DNA from: Delphinapterus leucas
Taxonomy: Eukaryota; Chordata; Mammalia; Artiodactyla; Monodontidae
NCBI RefSeq assembly: GCF_002288925.2
Contig: NW_022098002.1
Span: 2,804,295 to 2,868,294, forward strand
DNA: 64,000 nt
Direction: 5' to 3'
The notes under the pieces were generated by a model. The model saw only the letters and a list, made by a program, of their open reading frames with translations, had not been told where the DNA came from and ran no database searches. Below are positions 25,601-37,489 of this stretch, piece by piece (position 1 is the first letter of the stretch; each line of letters starts with the position of its first letter). A program made the translations under genes and the position numbers.

Positions 25601-26519
25601 TCAAGAATATGTGAGGATGTCTGTGTGCATTTACTTGGTAATTTTCAAAGTCTGAATGTTTCCTGGTTTATAATACTGCATCAAACTGTCATCTGCCAGA
25701 GAGTGCATATTTAACCACATCCTGACCAGCAACACGTATTATTCTTTTCCCTCTTTGCCAGTATGGTAAATGAGACTGATTTCTGCCGGCTTTGATTTCG
25801 CACTCTGTGGTTACTGGTGGAGTTGAGTTTGTTTTCACAGAGTTTCTCAGTTTTTTTCTTTTCCCTGTTCATATCCCTGGTCCATTTTACACTGAATGTT
25901 TCTCTTATTACTCTTCACACCTTTTGTTACAGATGTTGCAAATATATTCCCAGTTTATAGGTTGCCTTTTAATTATTTTTACAAGGCTTTTAAAAGGTCA
26001 ACTTGACTGAGATGCAATTTACGTTAATAAAATGAAGTCATTTAAAGTGAAAATTTTGATGAGTTTTGACAAATGTATATACCTGTGTAACTTCCACCAC
26101 AGGCAAAAATTGAGAACATTTTCATCACCCTTAAAATTTCTTTCATGTTCCTTTCCAGTCAATTTCCATTTCCACCCTGGCCCCAGGCAACCACTGATCT
26201 ACTTTTTCTATCATTATAGATTAAAATTGTCTAGGATTTTTGATATGCAAAATGTATTTTAAGCTTTTTATTAGTCAAATCTAACCCTCTTTTCCTTTAA
26301 ATGTGTTGGTTTAAAAGAGCTTTCCTACACCTAAGATCACATGAGTGTTTACCTTTATTTGCTTGTACTCATTTTTACATTTAACCTTTAGCTCATCTGG
26401 GATTTATTTTAATGTATATGATGAAGCATCTATCATGATTTCCAAAGAGTTTACCAATTATCTAAGATTATCTTTCTTCCTGATTTAAAATGCCAATTTT
26501 ATCGTGTATTGAATACTGG

Positions 26520-26564
<45 letters not shown>

Positions 26565-26764
26565 TTGGATCTGTTTCTATTATCTTATTTGATCCTAAAT
26601 TATTGCAGACTTTTATAATTGCTATGGTTTCATAGTCCTTTTGGGTAACTAAGTATAAGCACTTCCTGCCCCCAATCACTGCTTATAATTCATTTCAACT
26701 TTTTCTTGGCAGTTCTTGCCCATCTTTTAGAATCACTTCATCAGATTCTAAAAAAAAAATGCCT
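25601..26764 (-). mobile_element. L1 3' block, diverged
   Basis: The plus strand carries reversed L1 phrases: 'catcctgaccagcaacacgt', 'gttttgacaaatgtatatac', 'ccccaggcaaccactgatct', 'tcatctgggatttattttaa' and 'tagaatcacttcatcagatt'. All reading frames are broken. A (CA)n run lies inside it at 26526-26561. Confidence 0.75.
26526..26561. repeat. (CA)n microsatellite
   Basis: 36 bases of CA preceded by 'gcgcg', inside the L1 block. Confidence 0.97.
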
Positions 26765-28689
26765 GGGAATCACGGTCCTTAATCATTATTTACATTTTTA
26801 TTGTGATTTACATTTTCATTTCTTTAAGTCTCATTTGTCCAGGTAGGTTGCAGACTTCCTAAGGACAATAGCCATGTCTTACTTTACGTCCTGACACCTC
26901 CACTGTGCCTGATATACAGAAAATGCCCAATACGTGTGTGCTGATCCAGCAACCACTCCCCAGAAACCTCCAACGCCAGAGCTTTTTAAAAATGTGTTTT
27001 TAGACTACTTATCAAAAGGGGAAAATAATAGTGGATACGGTACGGCTGATTTTGAGATGTATTTTCAAAAAAACTCAAGTGAAATAGTCTAAAATGGAAA
27101 TATCAACATTTAAATGGTTCTATACAAAATAAATTAATAGATGAAATTTGAAATTAATGCCAAAAAACTATCCAAAGCCTTTTTTGTACTTCACTTTTAC
27201 TGTCATGTTGAACATTAAAGTCTAAGTAAGCCATTACTCGGACTTTGCATTGTTTTGCTGTATGTGTGTGCGTGTGTGTGTGTATGTGATGAAACCTAGT
27301 AAGACTGACTTCTGTTATAAGAATGTCTCCATATACAAATTTTAAAAATATAAAACCTTAAGAAAGGTGAACTAAATCTATATGACTGATTCAGTCCTGA
27401 CTTTCCAACCTTGGCGGTGTCCGTTTGCAGAGAAATCTACAATATTACGGCTGAAAGTGTCCTCGAGAGCCAATTCCTCCATTTAACTGACAAGGAAACT
27501 GAGACAACTGAAGAGTAAATGGCAGAACTGGGACTGGAAGCAACTCCGCTCACTCCCACCTGAGTGATATTTCCATTGCCTGTGACATTGCAAATGTCTT
27601 GACCTTTTCTTAAAACCAAATGAAAGTTACTTTTTTAGAAGGATGCCTTGTAAAATTCAGGCCTTGTTTTGGGGGAGAGGGTTCATGAAATCAAACAAAC
27701 TACTAGCAAAGGCCCGAAAACTCTAAGAAGATGAATTTTTGCTAAAAGATAAACCTGCTCTTTAAAACGACCAACATCTCTTTCAAAACAAAATGGCGGC
27801 CCAGTAAAGCTACTGAAGGTTATATACAACAGGCATAAAAGTGAACAGAGGGGGAAGGAGAGAAAATGCGGCACTGATCACCAAAGGAGAGTCACTTTCA
27901 CCAACAAACAGTGTAATGGCAAAATCCATCAGGCTACCGAGGAGCTGCACAGAATGAAAGCGAGGCAGCCAGAGGCACTCAGAGCGGGACTGATGGAGAA
28001 AAGGGAGAATGAAACATACTTTGAGCAACTCTGTATCTCAGAGGATTTCACACTCGATTTCAACTACGGGGATAAAGCGCCGTGGGACGAGGAGTTTCCT
28101 AGATTCTGCAGCAGACAGCTTTACAACCTAGCGAGTAAATAAATAATCTAACCTGGGGAGAAACACCCCCCCGTCGGAGGCTGTGCACCCCGACCGTCAT
28201 CTAACCAGAGACCATGCCTCGTCCTGAGCCAGGTAACAGTGGCTACAGAAGACAGATGACAGGCAGGTGACCCACAGCTCCTTACCTTTAGTGCGATAAG
28301 GCAGGAGTTCATAGATCCAGGCACTGCACCTCAAGCAAAAGGGAAATATTTATGTTCACTTTTAGAAAAATAAACACCAAGAAGAGCACAGAATAGAGAG
28401 ATGCGCCCTCTTTGTAAGGATGAAATTCTAGGACGTTCCAGAACCATGGGTACACTGTTTCCTAACACTCACACAGTTGTCAATAAAGTGAAGCTTAGCT
28501 CAGCTTGATATCTTCTTTTTACAGATGGGGGTAAAATAGTTTTTTCTCAAACTAGGGACAAAATAACAAATAGGGCGGTTGTTCTCTGGAAGCCAGGTTT
28601 CTCTGGAATGCCTGAATCATTTACCTTGAAACAACACAATGAATGGTTTTTGAAAGAAGCAAGGCTGAGTTTAAAGAAAAAAAAAAAAA
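26765..28689. other. Mostly unique AT-rich sequence; possible MIR remnant
   Basis: A reversed MIR-like core ('ctgacaaggaaactgagaca') is visible at about 27487-27545. A short imperfect GT run lies at about 27264-27286. A 62-codon open frame at 27954-28142 matches nothing I recognise. An A-rich run ends the block at about 28675-28692. Confidence 0.45.
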
Positions 28690-28692
28690 AAA

Positions 28693-30060
28693 GAATGATT
28701 CTACCTCACACCATATGCAAAATCAGTTCCAGGGTGGATTGTAGATGCAAATGTGAAGGGGTAAGAAAGACAATAACGCTCTAGAAAATAACATAGGAAA
28801 ATACCTTCATGACTTTTGAGATAGACACGTATTTCTCAGACAAAACACACGGAAAGCACTGATCTTAAAGGAAAAACTGACAGTCTTGACTGTGTTACAA
28901 TTAAGAACTTCTGATCAATAAATTCACTACTAGGGGAGAGAGTGAAAAAGCAAGCCACAGAGTGGGAGGAGATATTTGTAATACATATACTCAATGAAAG
29001 GCTTGTGCCCAGAATATATAAAGAATTCCTACAAATCAATAAGAAAAAAAAATAAGCCAACTTTTAAACAGGAGGTCAAAGTCTTGAAGAGGTGTCACAC
29101 CAAAGAAGATAACCAAATGGTCAATAAGCATATGAAAAGGTGTTCGGCCTTACTGTTCATCAGGGAAATGCAAATTAAAACTCCAGTGCGATTCCACTAC
29201 ACACCCACCAGAATGGATAACATTAAAAAGACAAACTATATCAACAGTTGGCGAAGACGTAAAGTAATTAGACCTCTAATACACTGCTGGTGAGAATGTA
29301 AACTGGTACAACCACTTTGGAAAATTCTATGATAACACCTACTAAATTTGAACACACGAAAACCCCACCAGTCAGCAATTCTACTCTTGGGTTTCCATCA
29401 CAAATGTGCACCAAAAGGCGTAACCAAAAATCCTCATAGAGGCATTCATTGAGCTAATAAGGAATATTATTCATTATAGTTCCAAACTGAAAACCAACCA
29501 GGTATCCATCAACAACAGAATGGATGAAAAGTGCTATATTCATACAATGGAATACTACACAGCGATGAAAAGGAACAAACGACTATTAGCACAGCATGGA
29601 GGAGTCTCTCAAACATGACTCTGAACAAAAGAAACCAGACACAAAGGAGTACATACTATATAATTCCATTTATACAAAGTTCCAAAACAGGCGCACTTAC
29701 TTCTAGGGTGATAGAAGGCAGTTGGTGGTTGGTTACCTTTTGGATGTGGGTGGGTGGTGACTGGGAGAGACATTTGGAGGCCTTCTTGGGCACTGACAAC
29801 ATTCTATTTCCTGATCTGGATTGGATTACATGGGAATGTCCACTTTGTGAAAATTCATGGAGCTGTGCATTTAGGCTTTGTGCACTTTCCTGCAGTAATA
29901 GTTGTACCTCAATCAAAAATTTATCTAAAATTATCTGCACAACTTGAATGTGTGTGTGTATACACACATTCCTGAACTATACACTTAAAAATGGTCAAAA
30001 TGGTCAATTATGTGTTACGTGTGTTTTACTACAATTAAAAAATTTTTTAATAAATTTTTA
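28693..30060 (+). mobile_element. L1 ORF2 3' end and 3' UTR, old subfamily
   Basis: Typical L1 order on the plus strand: 'ctacctcacaccatatgcaa', 'ccagggtggattgtagatgc', 'gatatttgtaatacatatac', 'atgcaaattaaaactccagt', 'cactgctggtgagaatgtaa', 'tatccatcaacaacagaatg', 'acaatggaatactacacagc' and 'gtgatagaaggcagttggtg'. Frames are broken by stops and indels, so it is a dead copy. The internal segment 29346-29500 is the source of an exact 155-bp copy at 31624-31778. Confidence 0.88.
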
Positions 30061-30160
30061 CTAAAAGAAGGACCCAACCCTGCTCACACCTTATCATTGG
30101 ACTTCTGGCCTCCAGAACTGTGAAAGAATAAATTCCTATAATTTAAAGCCAAATAGAATG
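30061..30160 (+). mobile_element. MLT1-type LTR 3' fragment
   Basis: 'cttctggcctccagaactgt' followed by 'gaaagaataaattcctataa' and 'tttaaagcca' is the 3' end of an MLT1/MST-type LTR in plus orientation. It directly follows the L1. Confidence 0.7.
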
Positions 30161-31623
30161 AAAGAAAATAAAATGTAGCCAGCCTCCTTTCCTCTACACA
30201 ATGTAATAATGTTCCATATTTAGCTCCACTGAGTTTCCATATCAGTATTTTTTTAAAGCTCAACTTAGTTTCTTATATTGGTAATAGCTGTTCCCCCAAA
30301 TAAATGTTTTCAAATACAAAATTTATCTCAATTTAAATAAGGGAGTCTCGCTCCATGTGCTACGGCTAGTAGAAACAATACGCACAGCCCTGGGCCTCGC
30401 CAGCCTCTGGGATGAGGTCGAGCACACAGGCCTCGAAATTGGAGGGTGCTCCCCATGTGGGAGCCCAAGGCCCGGAGGACAGAGTGCGGAGGCAGAGGCG
30501 CCCACAGAGGCCCAACACCCCGGCCATCGGTTGTTTTCCTCATTTGTCTCCGCAGCGTGGGGCTGAACCGGTGCCAGCGCTGATCTCAGCTGCGGTCCCC
30601 ATGGACCATGTCCAGATTGCACAGAGGGGCTGGACCAGATCACAGCTCGGCCAGGACATGGTCCCGGCTCTGCCGCTGACCTCACAGCACATTCTTCAGA
30701 GCACTGCTCACTGTTTGCAGGAAGCCTAACAGGAAACACACGTAGCTGTGCTGGTCAGACACCCATCCACTCACTTATTCATCCAACAAAGGTTGTCCGA
30801 GCATCTGTACGTTTGAGGCACTTTAGTTTTCTACAGCAGAAAGAAGCCTAGGCTCCATGGAGACAATCTTATTTGTTAGAGGTGTCAAAGGCTTACCTTG
30901 TGGGACAACCTAGGGCCTGGATGCCCCCAGGAAGGACTGGAGGGACACAGACAAGAAGCAGGTTTCTGCACCTTTCCTTCTGACGTCCCACATCCCTCCC
31001 AATCCCTGCCTACAGTCTGCTTCCTGAGCCCTCGTTCCGGCATGGGGAGCAGGTAAGGGTGCAGAGCCCAGCAGGCTTCATTTCAGCCTTCCCGTGGACC
31101 ACTGGTGGGCGCGGTAAACCTGTCCTCTGACGTAGGGTCATAAACACCCTTGGGATTAGCTCCATGTTAAGTCATTTTCCAAACCAGCTCTCTTCTGGGA
31201 AAGAAGCTGTAGCTGTCACAGTTTAGGTGTTTGTCAAACATGTTTCTTCCACTCACCTGTGCTCCTTTGGAGCAGAATCCTGCTTTCGTTAAGATTTCTA
31301 TCCTCCTCGATGCATGATTCAGGGGAGACTCCAGCCACAACTTGGACCCTGACCCGAGCGGAGATCCTGAGAGGTAAAAGCCCCCTGTGGCTTTCCCTCT
31401 CCCTTTGCCAGTGGTTGCTTCAGGCTGGGTTTGTTAGGCTCGTTAGTCTGAGACCCAGGGAGTCCGAGGGGCTTCTGGGATGATTTGCTCTCTCGTGCAG
31501 AGATTGTTTGTGGACCGATGACGCCCGGGCTGCTCTGGCCTGGGCAGAAGGAACCTGGCCCATTCTGACATTGCAGCCACTCAATTCACCGCCTCTGGAG
31601 ACCCACTCTGAGCCCACTAATAC
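30161..31623. other. Unique sequence, nothing recognised
   Basis: No gene. A GC-rich patch lies at about 30390-30700. It ends immediately before the copied 155-bp segment. Confidence 0.5.
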
Positions 31624-31778
31624 ATTTGAACACACGAAAACCCCACCAGTCAGCAATTCTACTCTTGGGTTTCCATCACAAATGTGCACCAAAAGGCGTA
31701 ACCAAAAATCCTCATAGAGGCATTCATTGAGCTAATAAGGAATATTATTCATTATAGTTCCAAACTGAAAACCAACCA
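31624..31778 (+). repeat. Exact 155-bp copy of the upstream L1 segment 29346-29500
   Basis: Every base from 'atttgaacacacg' to 'aaaaccaacca' matches 29346-29500 at a constant offset of 2,278. The flanks differ immediately: 'c' versus 'a' on the left, 't' versus 'g' on the right. The parent L1 is old and diverged, so identity over 155 bases shows that this is a recent copy of that particular locus and not an independent L1 insertion. There is no poly-A tail or L1 3' end, which excludes ordinary retrotransposition. Its right edge abuts the start of the large duplicated unit at 31780. Confidence 0.95.
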
Positions 31779-32015
31779 TTTCCTTATTATTGCAGCCTAT
31801 TTGAGACAGGGTTTTTCCATTCGTCACAGACTGAGGAATCCTGATTGATAAAGAAACTCTGAGCAGAGTCAGAAATCCCCTTGCAATTGTTTAGTGAAAC
31901 GCCGTCAGGACAGAAGGGAGGCCCAGGGTCCACAAAATCTGCTCTGAGCCCTCGGTCCCCTAGTTTTCCTTCTGGCACGTTGGCATGTAGCACATCTGTT
32001 TAGAAAGGACCACAC

Positions 32016-32016
<1 letters not shown>

Positions 32017-32051
<35 letters not shown>
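32017..32051. repeat. (CA)n microsatellite, copy A
   Basis: 35 bases of alternating AC; one dinucleotide shorter than in copy B. Confidence 0.97.
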
Positions 32052-32053
<2 letters not shown>

Positions 32054-33359
32054 GGACCTGGATTTGATTGCTCATTGTTGGAATTACTTCCTGTTTGTGA
32101 ATTCTTTTCTGCTCAAGAAGCAGCCTTCTCAACTTGCTGCCTCTCCCTTAAAGCCTCTTTGAAAGAAAACTGAAACAAATCTCAGCAGCTGTCGAACGCG
32201 AGCCCCGGGGTGTCCTGGGGAAGCTGCAGTCAGAGGAGCGTCTGCTGGGGGCCCTTCCCCAGCCCCCGCTCGGAGCACCCTCCTTCAGCAAGGCTGGGAT
32301 GGGGTCCAGGGACGTGCAGTTTAAGGAGCTCCCAGGTGTCCCTGACGTCGGTGGTCCAGGTTGCTGTGCGCGCTTTGATGGAACGCACGCCGCCCAAGGC
32401 CGGCTATTTCTCCAGCTGCAGCCTGGGGTAAAGGAAGGGGGGCTCCCGCTGCCCGACCCTGCCTCAAAGGACCTCAGTTTCTTCTTCTGTCCAAAAGAAC
32501 TGCCACTACTCGGCTCCCGTGTCGTGAGGATGAAATACCGAGTGTAAAGTTCACGTTCGCACGTGGCCGCACCTGTTTGCTCGTCCATGTACGGACTCGG
32601 CAGGCTCTTCCGGACCAGGGCCCGTCCCCGCCCATCAGGCTGCGCCAGCGTCTGCGCCTCTCCGGGCGGGGGAGGGCAGCCCTTCCGCACTAAATAAACA
32701 CACCCGGCGAGTCTCTATCACGCGTAGGAGGGGAAGCCTTCCCGTGCCCTTCTGCATGGTGCCTCTGGCCAAGGCCGCCCTGGGTTTCTGATCATTGCTC
32801 CCCAGAAGCAGCTCAAACAAATAAAGTGAGGGGAAGGGACCCTCCTCTCTGGGGACTCGTGCACCAGCCTCTCCCCCGCTTCGTGGGAAAGATGAGGAGA
32901 GGAAGGAAGGAGAACACGATGGACCTGGCAAAACTCACTCTCCAGCGACTCCCAGGTGGTTCCACTGCCACGCATTTAGTGAACACTTACTATGCTCTAG
33001 GCACTGGGCAGTTAGTCCAAGTCTGAGGACCAGAGCGTGGAGGAGAACGAGGCAACAGCTGGAAGTTGCGCTCGGCCTGGACCCCCCTTTCCGCCTCCCT
33101 TCCGGGGACCCTCCTTCTCCAGCCTCCGAGCTCCAGGCGGGCCCCCATCCAGCCTCCTGCTTTGGGGTCTTGCCCTGTCCTGCTCCTCCCAGGGGGCCTG
33201 CCCTCTGGGTGCTCAGACTTCGGCTGCAAACACCGCCTCTCAGCCACAACCCCCTGGTGTTTTGCGAGCAGTGGGACGTGCCCCAAGGACGTGCTGCCAC
33301 AAGTGGTTAAAGATGGGCCCCTCTGAAGATCCCAGACGCCTTAGCCTTTAAAATGCCCG
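32052..33359. other. GC-rich unique sequence, copy A
   Basis: No repeat or gene recognised. CpG-containing stretches are frequent at 32190-32660. The corresponding copy B interval is 46285-47592. Confidence 0.5.
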
Positions 33360-33960
33360 TTAGCACCGACCCGAGGCCGCGCCCGTCCCACGCACCCCCC
33401 GACCCTGCGCCACGTGTGCTGCGTCCTGGTCCCCGGGCGGCCTGAGGGCAGCCTCGGGGCTGCACAGCCCGCCGTCCGCTCGTTGCACGGGGGTCGGGGC
33501 AGGTGGGGGAAAGGAGACCCCCGGGCAGCCCCAGACCTTCACTTCGCTCTAGTCTCCACGAGGGGGAGGAACGTCATTTCTGCCCCGTGAGAAGCGTCTC
33601 CTTGGAAGAGACGGCTGACGTTGACCGTCACCTTCTCCCCCCGGCCGCCTCCCTCCTCCGCCTTCCCCGACCAGTGCGGCCGCCCTCGGATCCCTTTTGT
33701 GCCTTCTCGTCCCACCTCAGTATCTTCAGAGTCTTCGCTCGTGTTCAAAACCGGACACTGTACATCACTAAGTCTGACTAACGCCCGGGGGAACAGCATT
33801 ACTTCCGAGCTATGGCGTGATATGTTTCTTTTGGTATTTTTCGGGATTCAGCTGGCCCGTGGACAATGGGGCCCAATTAAGACCCTCTGCAGCTGCGGGA
33901 ACACAGTCAGGAAGGGGCTGGTCCTGGGCCCCGGGGGCTCTGAAGAAGCTCCTAGACACG
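33360..33960. promoter_or_regulatory. CpG-island-like segment, copy A
   Basis: In 33360-33710 I count about 36 CpG in about 350 bases of strongly GC-rich sequence. That gives an observed/expected ratio near 0.9, far above the mammalian background of about 0.2. CpG-containing sequence continues more thinly to about 33960. No TATA box or gene is recognisable beside it, so I infer an orphan CpG island: an unannotated promoter, a distal element or an intragenic island. Confidence 0.6.
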
Positions 33961-34404
33961 GAGCTTCCGGAACAGCCTGCCGAGAAAGGCGTGGTCCACA
34001 CAGCCCCTGCTCCTGGAGGAGCCCTGAAGGGCCGTGCGGTGTCCCTTCAGGGTAACGCTGGGGTCACCCAAGGGCCCCCCAGGCCTGCCCGCTGCCCCCT
34101 TCAGGCACCACCACAGCCCCGGGGCGGGCCCATCCTCGGAGCAGGCTGTGTGCGACCAGGAACTTCTGGGCCTGGCCTGTGCCGTCCCATTGGCCCGCCA
34201 TGCTGCCTCCCCCCGCCTCGCCCCTCGAAGCCCCGTTCAAAGGCTCCTTTCCCGAAGTGTCCCTGTCCTCTCTGGTTGCAATTCCAGGGCACGCGGCTGC
34301 AGGCTGCTGCTCAGATACCCAGCCCCCGCTGGGATCCAGCAGGGGTCTCCTGGACCATCCTTCCCCCCCAACGACTGTGCCACTTGCCTCAGTGGAGGGC
34401 AGGG
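33961..34404. other. GC-rich unique sequence, copy A
   Basis: Longer open frames here (for example 33817-34557 plus) overlap others in the remaining frames and run on into the MIR at 34405. They reflect high GC and few stops, not a gene. Copy B interval 48194-48637. Confidence 0.5.
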
Positions 34405-34600
34405 GGGACTTCCATCTACAGAGTGCCTGTCACTTGCTGGGCATCACGTAGGTTGTTTTATAAAAGAAGAGCATGTTGTCCTCGGGTCTACTTCACGAGG
34501 CTGGCATTGTCACCCCATTTCACAGACGAGATTTGCCAAATAAAGGCAGAGAGCTAGAATCAGGGATTAAACTCAAGTCCCGCTCTTGCGGTGACTGTGT
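34405..34600 (-). mobile_element. MIR SINE, copy A
   Basis: Reversed MIR: 'gagtgcctgtcacttgctgg', 'caccccatttcacagacgag', then 'agagctagaatcagggatta' and 'aaactcaagtcccgc'. Confidence 0.72.
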
Positions 34601-36109
34601 TATTGTCTGTTAACCTTTGGCATTACCACTGGGTACAGGGCCTTGCACATAAATAACTCCCAATAAACGCGTGATCCTGGAGTGTTGAGAGAAAGCCAAC
34701 TGGGCGTCTGAAGTACTGTAGTCACTGGCACAACTTTCTGGAGGGGTATTTACACTGTGGAGGATTAAGAGAAACAGGTGAAGGACTCTCTGGACTTGGT
34801 AGAAAGCGGAGCAGCTTCCCGCCGCGGCTCCTGCCCTCTTTCCTACCAGCTGCTCGGAAGGGACACGGTGAGTATTTCCCTTTTACCCTCGCAGGACCCG
34901 GGGGGTGGGGGGAGGCCCCGTGGGTCCCCCGGGACACCTCGCTCTGCTCGTCGTCACCGGTGTATTCTGGGCTCTTGTCACGCAGGACAAGAATCTCTGC
35001 AGCTCGCACGGCTGTCCATCCAGCCCTCCGGCCTCAGCACCAAAGGCCACCACCTATACAGCTGCTGCGACGCCAGCAAGGACACCTGCCGACTGTCCCC
35101 TCCTGTCTACACCCTGCTTCTCTGTATCGTCTGGTGGCCGGAAGCCAAGAGCCCTCTCCCCACATCGGTCAGCTCTGGGGTTCCTCCTCCGACACACCGG
35201 GAACGGGCACAGCCCCCGGGTTTGGCCCAAGTACGCCGGCCCCTGCTGAGCCAGGAAACGCCGCCGGGCTCCCCTGAGGGCTCCAGCACCCACCGGTGAG
35301 CATCTCCACCGCGGACGGTCCTCACCGCACGTAAATGTCCTCAGAGCTGCTCTGCGGAGAGCAGGGCCCGCCTCTCCAACATCCTGCGTTCACGCCCTCA
35401 TCAGCCACAGCGTCTCTGCGTTCGCCACCAATTCCACGAGCAGCAATTCTGGTCTCGTCCACAGACATTTAGTTAAGGCTCCGCATTCCAGAACTTCTGC
35501 TGAGTCACAGCTGGGAGCCTGCCATACGGGTGTCCGTTCAGTTCTCTCAATCTGCTTCCCTGAGTTTGGCTTCCCCTGCCCTGGCCATCTGACCTTGACC
35601 TGACTGATCTCAGAGGCGAAGGTGGGAGCCCCGCAGGAGGCGAGGCTTCCGGGGAGGGCAGCAGCTGGGCTTCAGAAGAGCTGCTCGGCCTGCGGGGACA
35701 GGTTTCCCTGAATGCGAGTCTCTGTCCCTCCTGGCACCACCGTGGCGGCCTGGAGGGCATGCCTGGCCCCAAGGCCCTGCACAGCAGGAGGCAGGACAGG
35801 TTGCCGTGAGCATCCTGGAAGCCCGTGAGCATCCTGGAAGCCGAGTGGCTGGCATGTGGCCCTGGAGCTTGGCTCCCAGCCCTGCCACTTTCTCACTGGG
35901 GACTCCCTTCCGGGTTTGGAGATCTGTGAGCAAAATGAGAAAACACATAATTCTGTTCTTCTGTCCCTCTTTATGTAAGCATTCTTTTTCTTGGGTTCTT
36001 TTCTTGGGGGGCAGCAGGGAGCAAACCAAAGTTAAACGGAAAGAGAGCCAAAAGCAGCAACACCCAGGGCTGAATTGTAGGCCTGAATTGTAGGCCTGAA
36101 AAATACAAA
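34601..36109. other. Unique sequence, copy A, with short tandem duplications
   Basis: No gene recognised. A 19-base unit 'cgtgagcatcctggaagcc' occurs twice in tandem at 35805-35842, and a 13-base unit 'ctgaattgtaggc' twice at 36070-36095. A 'ggtgagt' donor-like string at about 34867 has no supporting exon. Copy B interval 48834-50342. Confidence 0.5.
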
Positions 36110-36215
36110 GTTAAAAGTATGTGCAGCCATCTCTGTGATGCTGTGTGATTTTGAGTAACTTATTCAACTTCTCTGGACCTAAGACTGCTCATAAGATCCA
36201 ACAGTGCTGTCGTCA
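36110..36215 (+). mobile_element. MIR SINE core fragment, copy A
   Basis: 'gtgtgattttgagtaactta' followed by 'ttcaacttctctggacct' is the MIR core in forward orientation. Copy B counterpart 50343-50448. Confidence 0.6.
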
Positions 36216-36225
36216 GGAATATCTC

Positions 36226-36256
<31 letters not shown>

Positions 36257-36258
36257 CG
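36226..36258. repeat. (GT)n(CG)n microsatellite, copy A
   Basis: 23 bases of GT followed by 10 of CG. Alternating purine-pyrimidine tract, Z-DNA-prone. Confidence 0.97.
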
Positions 36259-36690
36259 TATGTTCCTTGATGTATATGGTTTTCTGAGCCCACTTACACT
36301 AACGATGAGAAGAGCCCTCAAGGCACTAGGTGGTGCTGTTATACGTGCTGCGGGCAGTACTGTGGTATTGCACTCAAGGAGCCAAGGTTGCTATTATTTT
36401 CTGTTTTTCCAGAAAGCTAAGGGGAAACACAGAGTTCTATTGTTGGGGGAACCTCCTCCTTTTCCCGCGGGGCAAATTCTCCGGGCACACACGCAGACGA
36501 ACGGCAACAAGTCCCTGGCTTTGCCTGTTGAGATACCAGCGCCCTTTGGAAAAACTCCCAAAGTTGTTTTTCTCACTCTGTTCTCCCTCATGAGGGGAGA
36601 AGAGGTGGCTGGACTTCGTTACTCAACAATCAACAGATATGAGGCAAATGAGAGAGCAAATGAGAGAGCCTTCAAAAAAAGAATACTTCT

Positions 36691-36898
36691 GGGCTTCCCT
36701 GGTGGCGCAGCGGTTGAGAGTCCGCCTGCCGATGCAGGGGACGCGGGTTCGTGCCCCGGTCTGGGAGGATCCCACATGCCGCGGAGCGGCTGGGCCCGTG
36801 AGCCATGGCCGCTGAGCCTGCGCGTCCGGAGCCTGTGCTCCAAAACAGGAGAGGCCACAGCAGTGAGAGGCCCGCGTACCGCAAAAAAAAAAAAAAAA
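36691..36898 (+). mobile_element. CHR-family SINE, copy A
   Basis: Starts 'gggcttccctggtggcgcag', has B-box-like 'gggttcgtgccc', and continues 'gagccatggccgctgagcct' and 'gagaggcccgcgtaccgc' into a tail of 16 A. This is the young-looking form abundant in whale and dolphin genomes. 'gaatacttct' before and 'ggatactcct' after may be a decayed target-site duplication. A 12-base unit 'gcaaatgagaga' is tandemly doubled just upstream at 36644-36667. Confidence 0.95.
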
Positions 36899-37489
36899 GG
36901 GGATACTCCTGCTTTCCAGGGAGAAACATTATTTGGGACATCACACTGCATTCGCCATTTGACTATCTACTTTCCATTTTAATTCACGTCCCACAGGTGG
37001 GAAGGAGCCCAGGCAGGTGTATAGCTGGAGGAGGAAGCTGAAAGGTTAGAATGCAGATCACAGATCCGACGCCGAGTAGCGCTACTACCACGAGCCAGCA
37101 GGCAGGGCGGCGACCTGGTGAACACACGCCTTGCCAAGAAGCGCCACGTGGGTGCGGTGATTATCTTGTCCTTGTCTGGCCGGCATGTTTTCAGCTGAGG
37201 AGGCGGGTGAGGAGGGGCCCGGGAATTTCTCAAGACCTCACACACCTGCCACTCTCCTCGCTCCCCTTTCACAGAGATTCCTACGCCCTCCCGTTTGAGA
37301 AGAGTTGTGCTCTTTGAGGATATTCTCCTAAAGACAGCCCCAGGGCACGTTCATGCTATTAATGGATCAGAGATAGAAAATGGAATTCTGCTGTTTCCCG
37401 CCCAATCAAGTTGTTCCCCGGGCCAGAACCCCAGCCCAGGTGATGCGATCTTAGCACCCATTCGCAAGGCTCACCAGTCTTCATGATTT
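36899..37489. other. Unique sequence, copy A
   Basis: No repeat, gene or RNA recognised. Copy B interval 51128-51718. Confidence 0.5.

Noticed and set aside
27954..28142. 62-codon open frame with a protein-like translation
   Set aside because: It is short, has no family match I recognise and no supporting splice or promoter context.
31624..31778. An independent L1 insertion beside the duplication
   Set aside because: Identity to 29346-29500 is complete over 155 bases and there is no L1 3' end or poly-A, so a direct local copy explains it better.
33817..34557. 246-codon open frame on the plus strand (and its copy at 48050-48790)
   Set aside because: It sits in GC-rich DNA where stops are rare, overlaps open frames in other frames and on the other strand, and runs into a MIR element. 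Its translation is Pro/Ala/Gly-rich with no recognisable domain.
34863..34875. Splice donor-like 'cacggtgagtat' after an open stretch
   Set aside because: A lone donor-like string without a matching acceptor, conserved exon or transcript evidence is expected by chance.
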